DNA of 23,083 nucleotides, from contig CALEYP010000088.1 of assembly GCA_937924895.1 (NCBI GenBank), positions 1-23,083 on the forward strand, in the 5' to 3' direction. The first letter of the stretch is position 1. Each line of letters begins with the position of its first letter. Source of the stretch: an uncultured Alphaproteobacteria bacterium (GTDB lineage: Bacteria > Pseudomonadota > Alphaproteobacteria > Puniceispirillales > Puniceispirillaceae). The translations under genes and the position numbers were made by a program. This document shows positions 1 through 7,549 of this stretch, one piece after another. Under the pieces are notes generated by a model. That model did not search any database. It saw nothing but the letters and a program-made list of their open reading frames with translations, and was not told where the DNA came from.

Positions 1-68
1 TCCTAAATTCAGCGTTCTAAGAAACAAGCCACAACCATCAGGGACCTGTCAAATAAGAGATTGAAAAT

Positions 69-98
69 TTGACACAAAATTATCTGATTTAGTATAAA
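69..98 (+). promoter_or_regulatory. sigma70-like promoter of cysK-sseA
   Basis: A perfect -35 hexamer TTGACA lies at 69-74 and a near-perfect -10 hexamer TATAAA at 93-98, separated by 18 bases. Transcription would start near 105, leaving a leader of about 30 bases before the cysK-like ATG at 134. It is the best promoter match I found in the window. Seen directly; activity is inferred. Confidence 0.7.
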
Positions 99-133
99 GA
101 GAGGCTACTTCCTTGAGCTGAAAGAGACCTGTC

Positions 134-1153
134 ATGACCTCACCTGCCATCCCCGCAAATTATCTTGAATTAATTGGCAACACGCCGATGGTACGGCTCA
201 ATGCGGTATCTGATGCCACAGGCTGTGAGATTTATGGGAAGGCCGAATATGCTAATCCAGGAGGCTCTGTGAAAGACAGAGCAGCGAAAGGCATTATTGA
301 AGCCGCAGAGGCAAGTGGTGAGCTACAAAAAGGCGGTATCATTGTCGAAGGCACCGCTGGCAATACAGGCATTAGCCTGACTTTGGCTGGACAATCACGC
401 GGCTATCGATCTGTTATTGTGATGCCTGAAACGCAAAGCCAAGAAAAGAAAGATGCGTTGCGTGTTTGCGGCGCCGATTTACGCCTTGTTCCGGCTGTTC
501 CCTACAAAGATCCCAATAATTATGTCCGCTATTCAGAGCGTCTTGCCAATGAATTGCGAGACGAATTAGGTGGCGGTGTCATCTGGGCCAACCAGTTTGA
601 TAATACTGCCAACAGACAAGGGCATATTGAGGGAACTGGCCCAGAGATTTGGCAGCAGCTTGATGGCCAGATTGACGGCTTCATTTGTGCTGTGGGCTCA
701 GGCGGCACGCTAGGCGGCTTATCCCTTTACCTCAAGAGCCAAAATCCAGACATTCAAATTGGCTTAGCGGACCCACATGGCTCTGCACTCTACCATCACT
801 ACCAACATGGCAGTCTAAAAGCAGATGGGGGCTCTATCTCAGAGGGTATTGGCCAAGGCCGCATCACAGCCAATCTAGATGGCATCATTGTTGATCGTGC
901 GTACCAGATTAGCGATGAAGAGGCCCTACCGATTATTTTTGATTTGATGCAACATGAAGGGCTATTCCTTGGGGGCTCATCAGCTATCAATATTGCCGGC
1001 GCTATGAAAATGGCGCGTGACCTCGGGCCCGGTCATCGCATTGTCACGATTTTATGTGATTCAGGTCAACGCTATCAGTCAAAGGTATGGAACCCAGATT
1101 TCTTACGTTCCAAAAATTTACCAGTACCATCTTGGTTGGAGACAACATCATGA
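134..1153 (+). CDS. cysK: Cysteine synthase A-like PLP enzyme
   Basis: This 339-residue fold-type II PLP enzyme belongs to the cysteine synthase / cystathionine beta-synthase family, which makes L-cysteine from O-acetylserine and sulfide in the cytosol. The PLP-binding lysine is K47 in GGSVKDRAA. The substrate loop is GTAGNTG at 73-79, the phosphate-binding loop GSGGT at 188-192, and the pyridine-nitrogen serine about S310 in CDSGQRY. Length is normal for the somewhat longer alphaproteobacterial CysK type. The family's usual loop is TSGNTG, so the serine is replaced by alanine here; related enzymes include cysteine desulfhydrases, so the direction of the reaction in the cell is not certain. 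The stop overlaps the next start in ATGA, so it is translationally coupled to sseA. A strong promoter lies just upstream. Confidence 0.85.
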   Translation: MTSPAIPANYLELIGNTPMVRLNAVSDATGCEIYGKAEYANPGGSVKDRAAKGIIEAAEASGELQKGGIIVEGTAGNTGISLTLAGQSRGYRSVIVMPETQSQEKKDALRVCGADLRLVPAVPYKDPNNYVRYSERLANELRDELGGGVIWANQFDNTANRQGHIEGTGPEIWQQLDGQIDGFICAVGSGGTLGGLSLYLKSQNPDIQIGLADPHGSALYHHYQHGSLKADGGSISEGIGQGRITANLDGIIVDRAYQISDEEALPIIFDLMQHEGLFLGGSSAINIAGAMKMARDLGPGHRIVTILCDSGQRYQSKVWNPDFLRSKNLPVPSWLETTS

Positions 1154-1989
1154 GTTATCTGATCTCAGCTGAGTGGCTCATCACCCACCTTACTGATGAT
1201 AGTCTCATCATTTTTGATGCGACCTTTGTCTTGCCGACAATGGCACGTGATGCCGCCGCAGAATTTGAGCAGACACATATTCCGGGCGCCCAATTCTTTG
1301 ACATTAATGCCATCGCTGATACCAGCTCTGATTTACCACATATGGTGCCAACTGCCGAAGAATTCAGCCATATGATGCAAGAATTCGGCCTCTCAAATGA
1401 CCATAAGGTTGTGATTTACGATAACTCACCCTTTCTGTCTGCTGCGCGTGCCTGGTGGCTTCTGCGCCTATTTGGGAAGGCAGATGTCTTTGTGCTCAAT
1501 GGAGGGCTTCCTGCCTATGTCAAAGCAGGCGGCGCTGTGGCGCATGGCACAGCACAGCCCCGAGAGTCTGGTGATTTCACTGCGGCCCCTGCCCTTGCTC
1601 AGCTTATTTTGTTTGATGAGCTACGCCGCCACATTGAAGCGGGTGATGAAGTGCAAATTATTGATGCACGTCCTGCCCCGCGATTTCATGGCACCGCTGA
1701 TGAGCCGCGCCCTGGCTTACGCTCTGGGCATATGCCTGGCGCAATAAATGTGCCAATCACAGATTTGCTTAACAAACAAACGGGGACGCTCAAAGAGCTA
1801 TCAGAACTTCGCGGAGAATTTGAACGAGCCGGTCTAGACTTCTCAAAGCCTGCCATCACAAGCTGTGGCTCTGGTGTCACGGCTGCAGGCCTCACGCTGG
1901 CTCTGGCAGAATGTGGCAAAGAAGATATCGCGCTTTATGATGGGTCGTGGGCAGAATGGGGCGCAAGTGATGCCCCTATTGCCTCTTAA
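1150..1989 (+). CDS. sseA: 3-mercaptopyruvate sulfurtransferase
   Basis: A 279-residue tandem-rhodanese protein that moves sulfur from 3-mercaptopyruvate to an acceptor (a thiol or cyanide), releasing pyruvate. The active-site loop in the second rhodanese domain is CGSGVTA with the catalytic cysteine at about residue 239. The CG(S/T)GVT form marks mercaptopyruvate sulfurtransferases rather than thiosulfate rhodaneses, whose loop is usually CRxGx(R/T). The N-terminal rhodanese domain (roughly residues 1-130) is of the inactive type. I chose the ATG at 1150, not the in-frame ATG at 1087, because it has GGAG at 1137-1140 and overlaps the cysK-like stop as ATGA. The pairing links cysteine synthesis or breakdown to persulfide supply. 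A terminator follows 19 bases after the stop. Confidence 0.9.
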   Translation: MSYLISAEWLITHLTDDSLIIFDATFVLPTMARDAAAEFEQTHIPGAQFFDINAIADTSSDLPHMVPTAEEFSHMMQEFGLSNDHKVVIYDNSPFLSAARAWWLLRLFGKADVFVLNGGLPAYVKAGGAVAHGTAQPRESGDFTAAPALAQLILFDELRRHIEAGDEVQIIDARPAPRFHGTADEPRPGLRSGHMPGAINVPITDLLNKQTGTLKELSELRGEFERAGLDFSKPAITSCGSGVTAAGLTLALAECGKEDIALYDGSWAEWGASDAPIAS

Positions 1990-2008
1990 TATCTCAAAAT
2001 AAAAGACA

Positions 2009-2037
2009 AAAAAATGCCCCACTTTGGGGCATTTTTT
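2009..2037. terminator. bidirectional terminator between sseA and aapP
   Basis: A 12-bp perfect stem (AAAAAATGCCCC at 2009-2020, GGGGCATTTTTT at 2026-2037) encloses a 5-base loop. Because A and T tracts flank the GC core, the hairpin can end both the plus-strand cysK-sseA transcript and the minus-strand aap transcript. It sits between convergent stops at 1989 and 2049. Confidence 0.9.
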
Positions 2038-2048
2038 ATTTTAAGATC

Positions 2049-2807
2049 CTAGTGATTCAAAATCTGGCTGAGGAACAATTTTGTGCGTTCATTCTCTGGT
2101 TTCGTAAAGAATGTTTGCGGGTCTTTTTGTTCAATAATTTCGCCGCCATCCATGAAAATCACACGGTCGGCAACCTTATTGGCAAAGCCCATTTCATGCG
2201 TCACAACAAGCATTGTCATACCTGTTTCTGCCAGCTCGATCATCACATCAAGCACTTCTTTAATCATCTCAGGATCAAGTGCTGAGGTTGGCTCATCAAA
2301 CAGCATGATTTTCGGTTGCATGCATAAAGAGCGCGCAATCGCCACGCGCTGCTGCTGACCACCTGATAGCTGGCCTGGATATTTATTGGCTTGCTCTGGA
2401 ATTTTCACACGCTCAAGATATTCCATGGCCAACGCTTCTGCCTCTTTCTTTGGCATCTTGCGCACCCAGATGGGGGCCAAAGTACAATTTTCAAGCACAG
2501 TCAAATGAGGGAACAAGTTAAATGACTGGAACACCATCCCAACGTCAGAACGGATTTGCTCCAAATTCTTCAGGTCAGATGATAGTTCTGTGCCATAAAT
2601 GTTAATGGAGCCTTCTTGATGCACTTCCAAACGGTTAATGCAGCGGATCAGAGTTGATTTCCCTGAACCAGAAGGACCACAAATCACGATACGTTCCCCT
2701 TGTGCCACATCAAGATTGATGTCTTTGAGCACGTGGAACTGGCCGTACCATTTATGCATGTCAGTAATTTTGACGACGATTTCAGATTTTTTTGCTGATT
2801 TAGCCAT
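2049..2807 (-). CDS. aapP: General L-amino acid ABC transporter, ATP-binding protein AapP
   Basis: A 252-residue ATPase that powers the Aap/Bzt-type polar amino-acid importer at the cytoplasmic face of the inner membrane. All ABC ATPase motifs are intact: Walker A GPSGSGKST at 44-52, Q-loop Q94, signature LSGGQ at 147-151, Walker B with D171-E172, D-loop SALD, and the switch histidine H204. Length and motifs fit the polar amino-acid transporter (PAAT) subfamily, with GlnQ and HisP as relatives. It is the last gene of the minus-strand order aapJ-Q-M-P, 15 bases after the aapM stop. A bidirectional terminator lies just past its stop. The assignment to AapP rather than another PAAT ATPase rests on the neighbouring long permeases. 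Confidence 0.93.
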   Translation of the reverse strand: MAKSAKKSEIVVKITDMHKWYGQFHVLKDINLDVAQGERIVICGPSGSGKSTLIRCINRLEVHQEGSINIYGTELSSDLKNLEQIRSDVGMVFQSFNLFPHLTVLENCTLAPIWVRKMPKKEAEALAMEYLERVKIPEQANKYPGQLSGGQQQRVAIARSLCMQPKIMLFDEPTSALDPEMIKEVLDVMIELAETGMTMLVVTHEMGFANKVADRVIFMDGGEIIEQKDPQTFFTKPENERTKLFLSQILNH

Positions 2808-2822
2808 TTTTCAAAAACCTTC

Positions 2823-3935
2823 TTACTTATGTTCTGTGCTCAGGCGCTTTTCGAGCCAGAGAGAATAACGAGACATAGCAAAGCAACTTACAAAGAAGAA
2901 CAATGCCACGAACATGTATGTTTCAGTTGAAAGACCATTCCATTTTGCATCTGCCAATGCCGCACGCCCGATCCCAAGCGGGTCAAGCAAGCCAATGACA
3001 ACAACCAATGTGGTGTCCTTATAGAGACCAATAAAGGTGTTTACGATGCCAGGAATTGAAATCTTCAACGCCTGTGGCAAGGTAATGAGCCTTGTTGTCT
3101 GCCAATAATTCAAGCCAAGCGCTTGCGCTGCTTCATATTGCCCCTTTGGAATCGCTTGGATACCACCTCTAATTACCTCTGCGATATAGGCAGCGGCAAA
3201 GAATGTCACCATGATCAACACACGTAATAAGAGGTTGAAGGTCGTGCCAGGAGGCAAGAAGTAGTTCAGCATGGTGGATGCCACGAATAGCAATGTGATC
3301 AATGGCACACCGCGCATAAATTCAATAAAGGCAATTGAAATCACACGCACGGATAGCAGACGTGACTGACGCCCTAATGACAACGCAATACCAAGCGGAA
3401 GTGAAGCTGCAATACCTGTCACACCCACAATCATGGTCAACATAAAGCCACCAAATGTGTTTGTGCCAACTTCCGTAAGGCCGAAAATACCGCCACATAG
3501 CAGATAATAAGCAATCACCGGATAAGCGGCTGAGAACCATAGCATGTGACGACGGAACGGCGTCTTTGGATATAGCAACGGCAATACGGCAATGAACAAA
3601 CCAACAAAAGCGAGGTTTGGACGCCATCTTTCATCAACAGGATAGAAGCCATAAATGAACTGACCAATACGTTTTGTGATAACAGCCCAACATGCCCCAT
3701 CTGCCATTTCACGGCACTCTGCACGGCTATTGGCATTGACAACAGCATCGAGCAGGAACCAGCTCATAGAAGCATTCAGGAACCAATAGAGGAAATAGAG
3801 TGACAATAATGTCATCACTGTATTGGTGATATCCGAGAAAAGATTTGCACGAAGCCAGCCGATGACACCAATGGTGCCTGGTGGTGGCGGCAAATCAGGA
3901 TGAGAGCCAGGTGCGTATTTTTGAGTATCTGACAT
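2823..3935 (-). CDS. aapM: General L-amino acid ABC transporter, permease AapM
   Basis: A 370-residue inner-membrane permease of the polar amino-acid (HisM/GlnP) type. The C-terminal half carries the conserved cytoplasmic loop that docks on the ATPase: EVIRGGIQAIPKGQYEAAQALGL, broken here as EVIRGGIQAIPKGQ followed by YEAAQALGL, at roughly residues 255-280. The N-terminal part has additional membrane segments (about 35-60 and 105-160), and AapM/BztC-type permeases are known for such long N-terminal extensions compared with about 220-residue PAAT permeases. It starts 9 bases after the aapQ stop and should form a heterodimer with AapQ. Confidence 0.92.
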   Translation of the reverse strand: MSDTQKYAPGSHPDLPPPPGTIGVIGWLRANLFSDITNTVMTLLSLYFLYWFLNASMSWFLLDAVVNANSRAECREMADGACWAVITKRIGQFIYGFYPVDERWRPNLAFVGLFIAVLPLLYPKTPFRRHMLWFSAAYPVIAYYLLCGGIFGLTEVGTNTFGGFMLTMIVGVTGIAASLPLGIALSLGRQSRLLSVRVISIAFIEFMRGVPLITLLFVASTMLNYFLPPGTTFNLLLRVLIMVTFFAAAYIAEVIRGGIQAIPKGQYEAAQALGLNYWQTTRLITLPQALKISIPGIVNTFIGLYKDTTLVVVIGLLDPLGIGRAALADAKWNGLSTETYMFVALFFFVSCFAMSRYSLWLEKRLSTEHK

Positions 3936-3944
3936 GATATCCTC

Positions 3945-5108
3945 TTACCTATCTACTAGCTTCACAGCGTTGTTATACCAATTCATCCCAGCCGAAATGG
4001 CGAGTGAAATAAGTAAATACATGCCCATCACAAGCATCATTGTTTCAATCTCGCGACCAGTTTGGTTCAACGTAATACCGCCCAAAGTCGCAACCAAATC
4101 CATATAACCAATAGCAATCGCCAATGATGAGTTTTTGGTTAGATTCAAATATTGTGAAGTAAGAGGCGGAATAATGACACGGCGTGCCTGTGGCAAAATC
4201 ACAAGACGCATGACCTTGCCAGGACGCAAACCCAATGCTTCTGCCGCTTCTCTTTGCCCTTTATGGATGGCTAAAATACCCGCACGGACATTTTCGGCAA
4301 TGAACGCTGCGGTGTAGATAGCCAAGGCGAAGGTCAAAGCAACGAATTCAGGTAATAAATGCATACCACCCTTGAAGTTAAAGCCTTTTAGAGCCGGAAT
4401 ATCGAAGCTTAACGGTGAACCAGCAAGCAGGTAAACAGCGACAGGTACCGTTAAGAGAACACCAAGATTTGTCCAAAATACCGGCAATTGCTTACCTGTT
4501 TCAGCCTGTACTTTGCGCGCACGGCGAGAGAAGAACACAGCGAAAGTAATGGCGGCAACAATCGCGAGGTAAACGACCTCAATCCCTGCTTCGGCGATGG
4601 GTTTGGGAACATAGAACCCACGATTTGTTAGGAATGACACATCGCCAAAAGCCAAGGCCCGCTTTGGATGCGGCAGGGTATTAATAATAATGCCGTGCCA
4701 CAGCAAAATATGGAGAAGAATCGGCACGTTACGTGTGAATTCGATGTACCAGTAGGTCAAATTCCGCGCAAGCCAGTTATTTGACAGGCGGATAATACCT
4801 AAAATAACACCCATAATGGTTGCCAAGACAATGCCGAAAATAGCGACCAAGAAGGTATTGAGCAAACCAACAATCGCAGCACGCAAATGTGAGGAGCGAT
4901 TGGTATATTCAATCAAATATTGATTGATATCATAGCCAGCTGGTTGCAGAAGGAAGTCGAAACCAAAATTCTTATTTAAGGCGGCGAAATTCGTCACAAG
5001 GTTACTAACTAGCCACCCAAATGACCCAAATACAGCCGCAATAACGAGGATTTGAATCACAACAGCGCGTGACTCTTCATGCCTCCATATGCGTGTGAGT
5101 GTATCCAC
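3945..5108 (-). CDS. aapQ: General L-amino acid ABC transporter, permease AapQ
   Basis: A 387-residue inner-membrane permease paired with AapM. It has a long N-terminal membrane region typical of AapQ/BztB and, in the C-terminal third, the ATPase-docking loop with ENVRAGILAIHKGQ followed by REAAEALGL. I chose the GTG at 5108-5106 as start because AAGGGG lies six bases upstream (5115-5120), and the protein then begins MDTLTRIW. The longest open frame begins instead with a TTG at 5147, inside the tail of the hairpin that follows aapJ and without a good ribosome site. Expression is probably reduced relative to aapJ by that hairpin. The start is inferred; the family is clear. Confidence 0.92.
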   Translation of the reverse strand: MDTLTRIWRHEESRAVVIQILVIAAVFGSFGWLVSNLVTNFAALNKNFGFDFLLQPAGYDINQYLIEYTNRSSHLRAAIVGLLNTFLVAIFGIVLATIMGVILGIIRLSNNWLARNLTYWYIEFTRNVPILLHILLWHGIIINTLPHPKRALAFGDVSFLTNRGFYVPKPIAEAGIEVVYLAIVAAITFAVFFSRRARKVQAETGKQLPVFWTNLGVLLTVPVAVYLLAGSPLSFDIPALKGFNFKGGMHLLPEFVALTFALAIYTAAFIAENVRAGILAIHKGQREAAEALGLRPGKVMRLVILPQARRVIIPPLTSQYLNLTKNSSLAIAIGYMDLVATLGGITLNQTGREIETMMLVMGMYLLISLAISAGMNWYNNAVKLVDR

Positions 5109-5120
5109 AGCTGACCCCTT
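5109..5120 (-). promoter_or_regulatory. ribosome binding site deciding the aapQ GTG start
   Basis: On the minus strand AAGGGG is followed by TCAGCT and then GTG. This is a near-ideal Shine-Dalgarno site and spacing. It argues for GTG at 5108 over the upstream TTG at 5147. Confidence 0.7.
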
Positions 5121-5151
5121 ACCGATTGATGTAAAATAATAAAGCAAAAGA

Positions 5152-5175
5152 GGCGGCCCCTAAAAAGAGGCCGCC
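5152..5175 (-). terminator. Intercistronic hairpin between aapJ and aapQ (attenuator / 3' stabiliser)
   Basis: GGCGGCC at 5152-5158 pairs with GGCCGCC at 5169-5175. The stem extends to about 10 bp with one mismatch around a short T-rich loop. Read on the minus strand it is followed by TCTTTTGCTTT, an imperfect U-tract. Such hairpins after a periplasmic binding-protein gene are known to protect the upstream mRNA and to let only part of transcription continue. That would give excess AapJ over the membrane subunits. Structure seen; role inferred. Confidence 0.7.
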
Positions 5176-5197
5176 CTTCATATTACCCGACAATCAA

Positions 5198-6211
5198 TTA
5201 CTTGATTGGTGGGATGTAGTGTAGACCACCGTCACGTGCCAACGCATTCATGCCACGGCTTAGGCCTAGTGGTGTAAGGTTGCGCTCGAATGATTCCTGG
5301 TAGTTACCAACTTGTGACAGGATGTTAAGGGCCCAATCGCTTGATAGACCAGCTTGTTCTGCACCCTGTAGTGGGTCAACGCCAAGTAGACGGTTGATTT
5401 CTGGGTTGTCATTCAACTTGCTAGCCAAAGATGCAGCATTTGCTGAAGTAATGCCTAGCTCTTCACCAGCCATCATAGCTTTCAATGTCCATGATACGAT
5501 GTCTGCCCAGTTATCGTCGCCTTCACGAACGACAGGACCTAGAGGCTCTTTTGAGATAACTTCTGGCAAAATGACGTGTGCATCTGGGTTGTCAAATGTT
5601 GCACGTGTTGCAGCAAGACCTGAACCGTCTGTTGTGTAAACGTCACAACGACCAGCAAGGTAGCTTTCGCGTGCTTCTGCGTTTGTTTCGATTGGCACTG
5701 GCTCATATGACATGCCGTTTGATGAGAAATACTCAGCCAAGTTCAATTCTGTTGTTGTACCTGTCTGGATACATACAGATGCGCCATCTAGCTCAGATGC
5801 TGAGCTTACGCCCAATGATGCTGGCACCATAAATGCCTGACCGTCATAATAGTTAACGCCGATGAATGTCTGCGCTAGGTCAACGTCACGGCTGAATGTC
5901 CATGTTGTGTTACGTGACAAGATTTCACCTTCAGCAGCAGCAAGCTTTGTAAAGCGTGTCTTACCTGTTGCTGTGATGAATTCTACCTTTGATGCGTCAC
6001 CCAATACAGCAGCTGCTACAGCGCGGCAGAATTCAACATCAAAACCTGTCCAGTTACCAGCATCGTCTGGTGCTGCGAAACCTGTTAGGCCTGTGTTAAC
6101 GATACAGTTAAGATGACCGCGCTCGCGTACATCTTCCAATGTGCCAGCAGATGCTGTTGACACAGCTGCAAGGCTGGCAACACCAGCCATAGCAAACATA
6201 AGTTTTTTCAT
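5198..6211 (-). CDS. aapJ: General L-amino acid ABC transporter, periplasmic binding protein AapJ
   Basis: A 337-residue periplasmic solute-binding protein (SBP family 3) that captures a broad range of L-amino acids for AapQMP. The N-terminus is a classic Sec signal peptide: MKKLM, a hydrophobic stretch, and probable cleavage after residue 22 (STASA before GTLEDV). The mature part has the family's GFDVEFCRAVAAAVLGD segment, and the length of about 340 matches AapJ/BztA. The start has GAGGG nine bases upstream. Codon use is unlike the neighbours: threonine is almost always ACA and glycine mostly GGT, which suggests selection for high expression. It is first in the minus-strand aapJQMP order and divergent from metC. 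A candidate promoter lies at 6283-6311. Confidence 0.95.
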   Translation of the reverse strand: MKKLMFAMAGVASLAAVSTASAGTLEDVRERGHLNCIVNTGLTGFAAPDDAGNWTGFDVEFCRAVAAAVLGDASKVEFITATGKTRFTKLAAAEGEILSRNTTWTFSRDVDLAQTFIGVNYYDGQAFMVPASLGVSSASELDGASVCIQTGTTTELNLAEYFSSNGMSYEPVPIETNAEARESYLAGRCDVYTTDGSGLAATRATFDNPDAHVILPEVISKEPLGPVVREGDDNWADIVSWTLKAMMAGEELGITSANAASLASKLNDNPEINRLLGVDPLQGAEQAGLSSDWALNILSQVGNYQESFERNLTPLGLSRGMNALARDGGLHYIPPIK

Positions 6212-6282
6212 TGTTTCATTCCCTCAAAGATTTTAAGTCGAATAAGTGCGGAAGATCGTTGTCCGTCCCTCCAAGTTCATTG

Positions 6283-6311
6283 ACTGTAGGCAATATATTC
6301 ACGATTGTTAA
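6283..6311 (-). promoter_or_regulatory. candidate sigma70-like promoter of aapJQMP
   Basis: On the minus strand, TTAACA (6311-6306, five of six consensus bases) and TACAGT (6288-6283, four of six) are 17 bases apart. Transcription would start near 6276, giving a leader of about 65 bases. This is a by-eye match in an AT-rich divergent spacer. Confidence 0.4.
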
Positions 6312-6320
6312 GCAAAAAGT

Positions 6321-6349
6321 CTTACAAAACAAAATATGACTAATATTAT
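6321..6349 (+). promoter_or_regulatory. candidate sigma70-like promoter of metC
   Basis: CTTACA at 6321-6326 (four of six) and TATTAT at 6344-6349 (five of six) are 17 bases apart. The start of transcription would fall near 6356, just ahead of GAGG at 6358-6361 and the ATG at 6368. It lies back to back with the aapJ promoter candidate; the two -35 boxes are 9 bases apart, so one regulator could cover both. Confidence 0.4.
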
Positions 6350-6367
6350 GATGAATTGAGGCATCAG

Positions 6368-7549
6368 ATGGCAAAATCAGACGATATCGGAATAAAAACG
6401 CTTCTAGCAAGTGCAGGTTTGAAGCCAGAAGAGAATTTTGGCATCCCTAATCCGCCTATTTATCGCACGTCAACCATATTAAGCGAAAGCCTTGCCCATT
6501 ATCGCAATGAGCTGCCCTCGCCTTATGATTATGGGCGTGTTGGCACACCAACAAGCGATGCCTTTGAACAAGCCGTCAGCCAGCTTTATCGCGCTGATGA
6601 CACCATCTCAACACCATCCGGCCTATCAGCTGTGTCCGTCGCCCTACTATCTTTTGTAAAGGCCGGCGATCATATCCTACTGCCAGACAGCATGTATGGC
6701 GCGGCGCGTGCCTTTGTCACAAAAACGCTTATCAATTATGGCGCTGAGATTGAATTCTATCCACCGCAGATCAATGCTGGCATTTCAGGCCTCATCAAAG
6801 AGAATACAAGCCTATTATATTGCGAAAGCCCTGGCTCGCTTACCTTTGAAATTCAAGATATCCCAGCCATGACCGCTATTGCCAAAGCACATGGCATTAC
6901 CACCCTTATTGATAATACATGGGGAACGGCATTGCATTTTGATGCCTTTGCCAAGGGCATTGATATTGTTATCGAAGCGGGCACCAAATATATCACGGGG
7001 CATTCAGACACAAATTTAGGCGTGATTTGCGGACATGGGGCGAAAATTGCCAAAGTGCGTCTCACCGCACGCACCATGGGTATTTGCGCCGGACCAGAGG
7101 ATTTATATCTCGGCGCGCGTGGCTTACGAACGATGCATCTCCGCTTAAAAGAATCAGAAAGAAATGGCCTCGCCTTGGCACAGTTCACTAAGTCACAAGA
7201 TGTTGTGACATCGGTCTTACATCCGGCCCTGCCTTCATCGCCTGATCACGCGCTTTACACACGTGACTTTACGGGCTCTTGCGGCTTGTTTGGCTTCGTG
7301 CTTGATAAACGCCTTACACAAGAGGCTATTGATAAGGCAGCCGCCCAGCTACAAGTGATGCGCATCGGTGCAAGCTGGGGCGGCTTTGAAAGCCTTTTCA
7401 CCCAAGCCATTCTCACCGAGAAAATGCGCAGCCATAGAGAGGAGCTCGCTGAGGGCTATCTCATGCGCATTTATGCTGGCTTAGAAGATCAGGCTGATCT
7501 TCTTGCCGATTTAGAGCGTTTTTTCGCAGCATTGGGGGATGCGGCTTGA
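6368..7549 (+). CDS. metC: Cystathionine beta-lyase (PLP, Cys/Met metabolism family)
   Basis: A 393-residue fold-type I PLP enzyme of the trans-sulfuration family, expected to split cystathionine into homocysteine, pyruvate and ammonia. The PLP lysine is about K207 in EAGTKYITGHSD, a sequence form typical of the MetC branch rather than MetB/MetY (which read SxTKxxxGH). Upstream are the DNTWG motif (cofactor aspartate) and the SxMYG(A) segment. I chose ATG 6368 over the in-frame TTG at 6356 because GAGG precedes it and the candidate transcription start falls on the TTG. The metC-aapJQMP neighbourhood is known from Rhizobium, supporting both names. Its last 61 bases overlap the helicase gene on the other strand. 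Related desulfhydrases cannot be excluded. Confidence 0.88.
   Translation: MAKSDDIGIKTLLASAGLKPEENFGIPNPPIYRTSTILSESLAHYRNELPSPYDYGRVGTPTSDAFEQAVSQLYRADDTISTPSGLSAVSVALLSFVKAGDHILLPDSMYGAARAFVTKTLINYGAEIEFYPPQINAGISGLIKENTSLLYCESPGSLTFEIQDIPAMTAIAKAHGITTLIDNTWGTALHFDAFAKGIDIVIEAGTKYITGHSDTNLGVICGHGAKIAKVRLTARTMGICAGPEDLYLGARGLRTMHLRLKESERNGLALAQFTKSQDVVTSVLHPALPSSPDHALYTRDFTGSCGLFGFVLDKRLTQEAIDKAAAQLQVMRIGASWGGFESLFTQAILTEKMRSHREELAEGYLMRIYAGLEDQADLLADLERFFAALGDAA

Noticed and set aside
43..134. GACCTGTCA repeated at 43-51 and 126-134 around the cysK promoter
   Set aside because: A nine-base direct repeat with no symmetry, with the second copy covering the start codon; probably chance.
1087..1149. 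N-terminal extension of the sulfurtransferase inside the cysK-like gene
   Set aside because: The ATGA overlap with GGAG upstream at 1150 gives a normal-length protein, and the extension has no family match.
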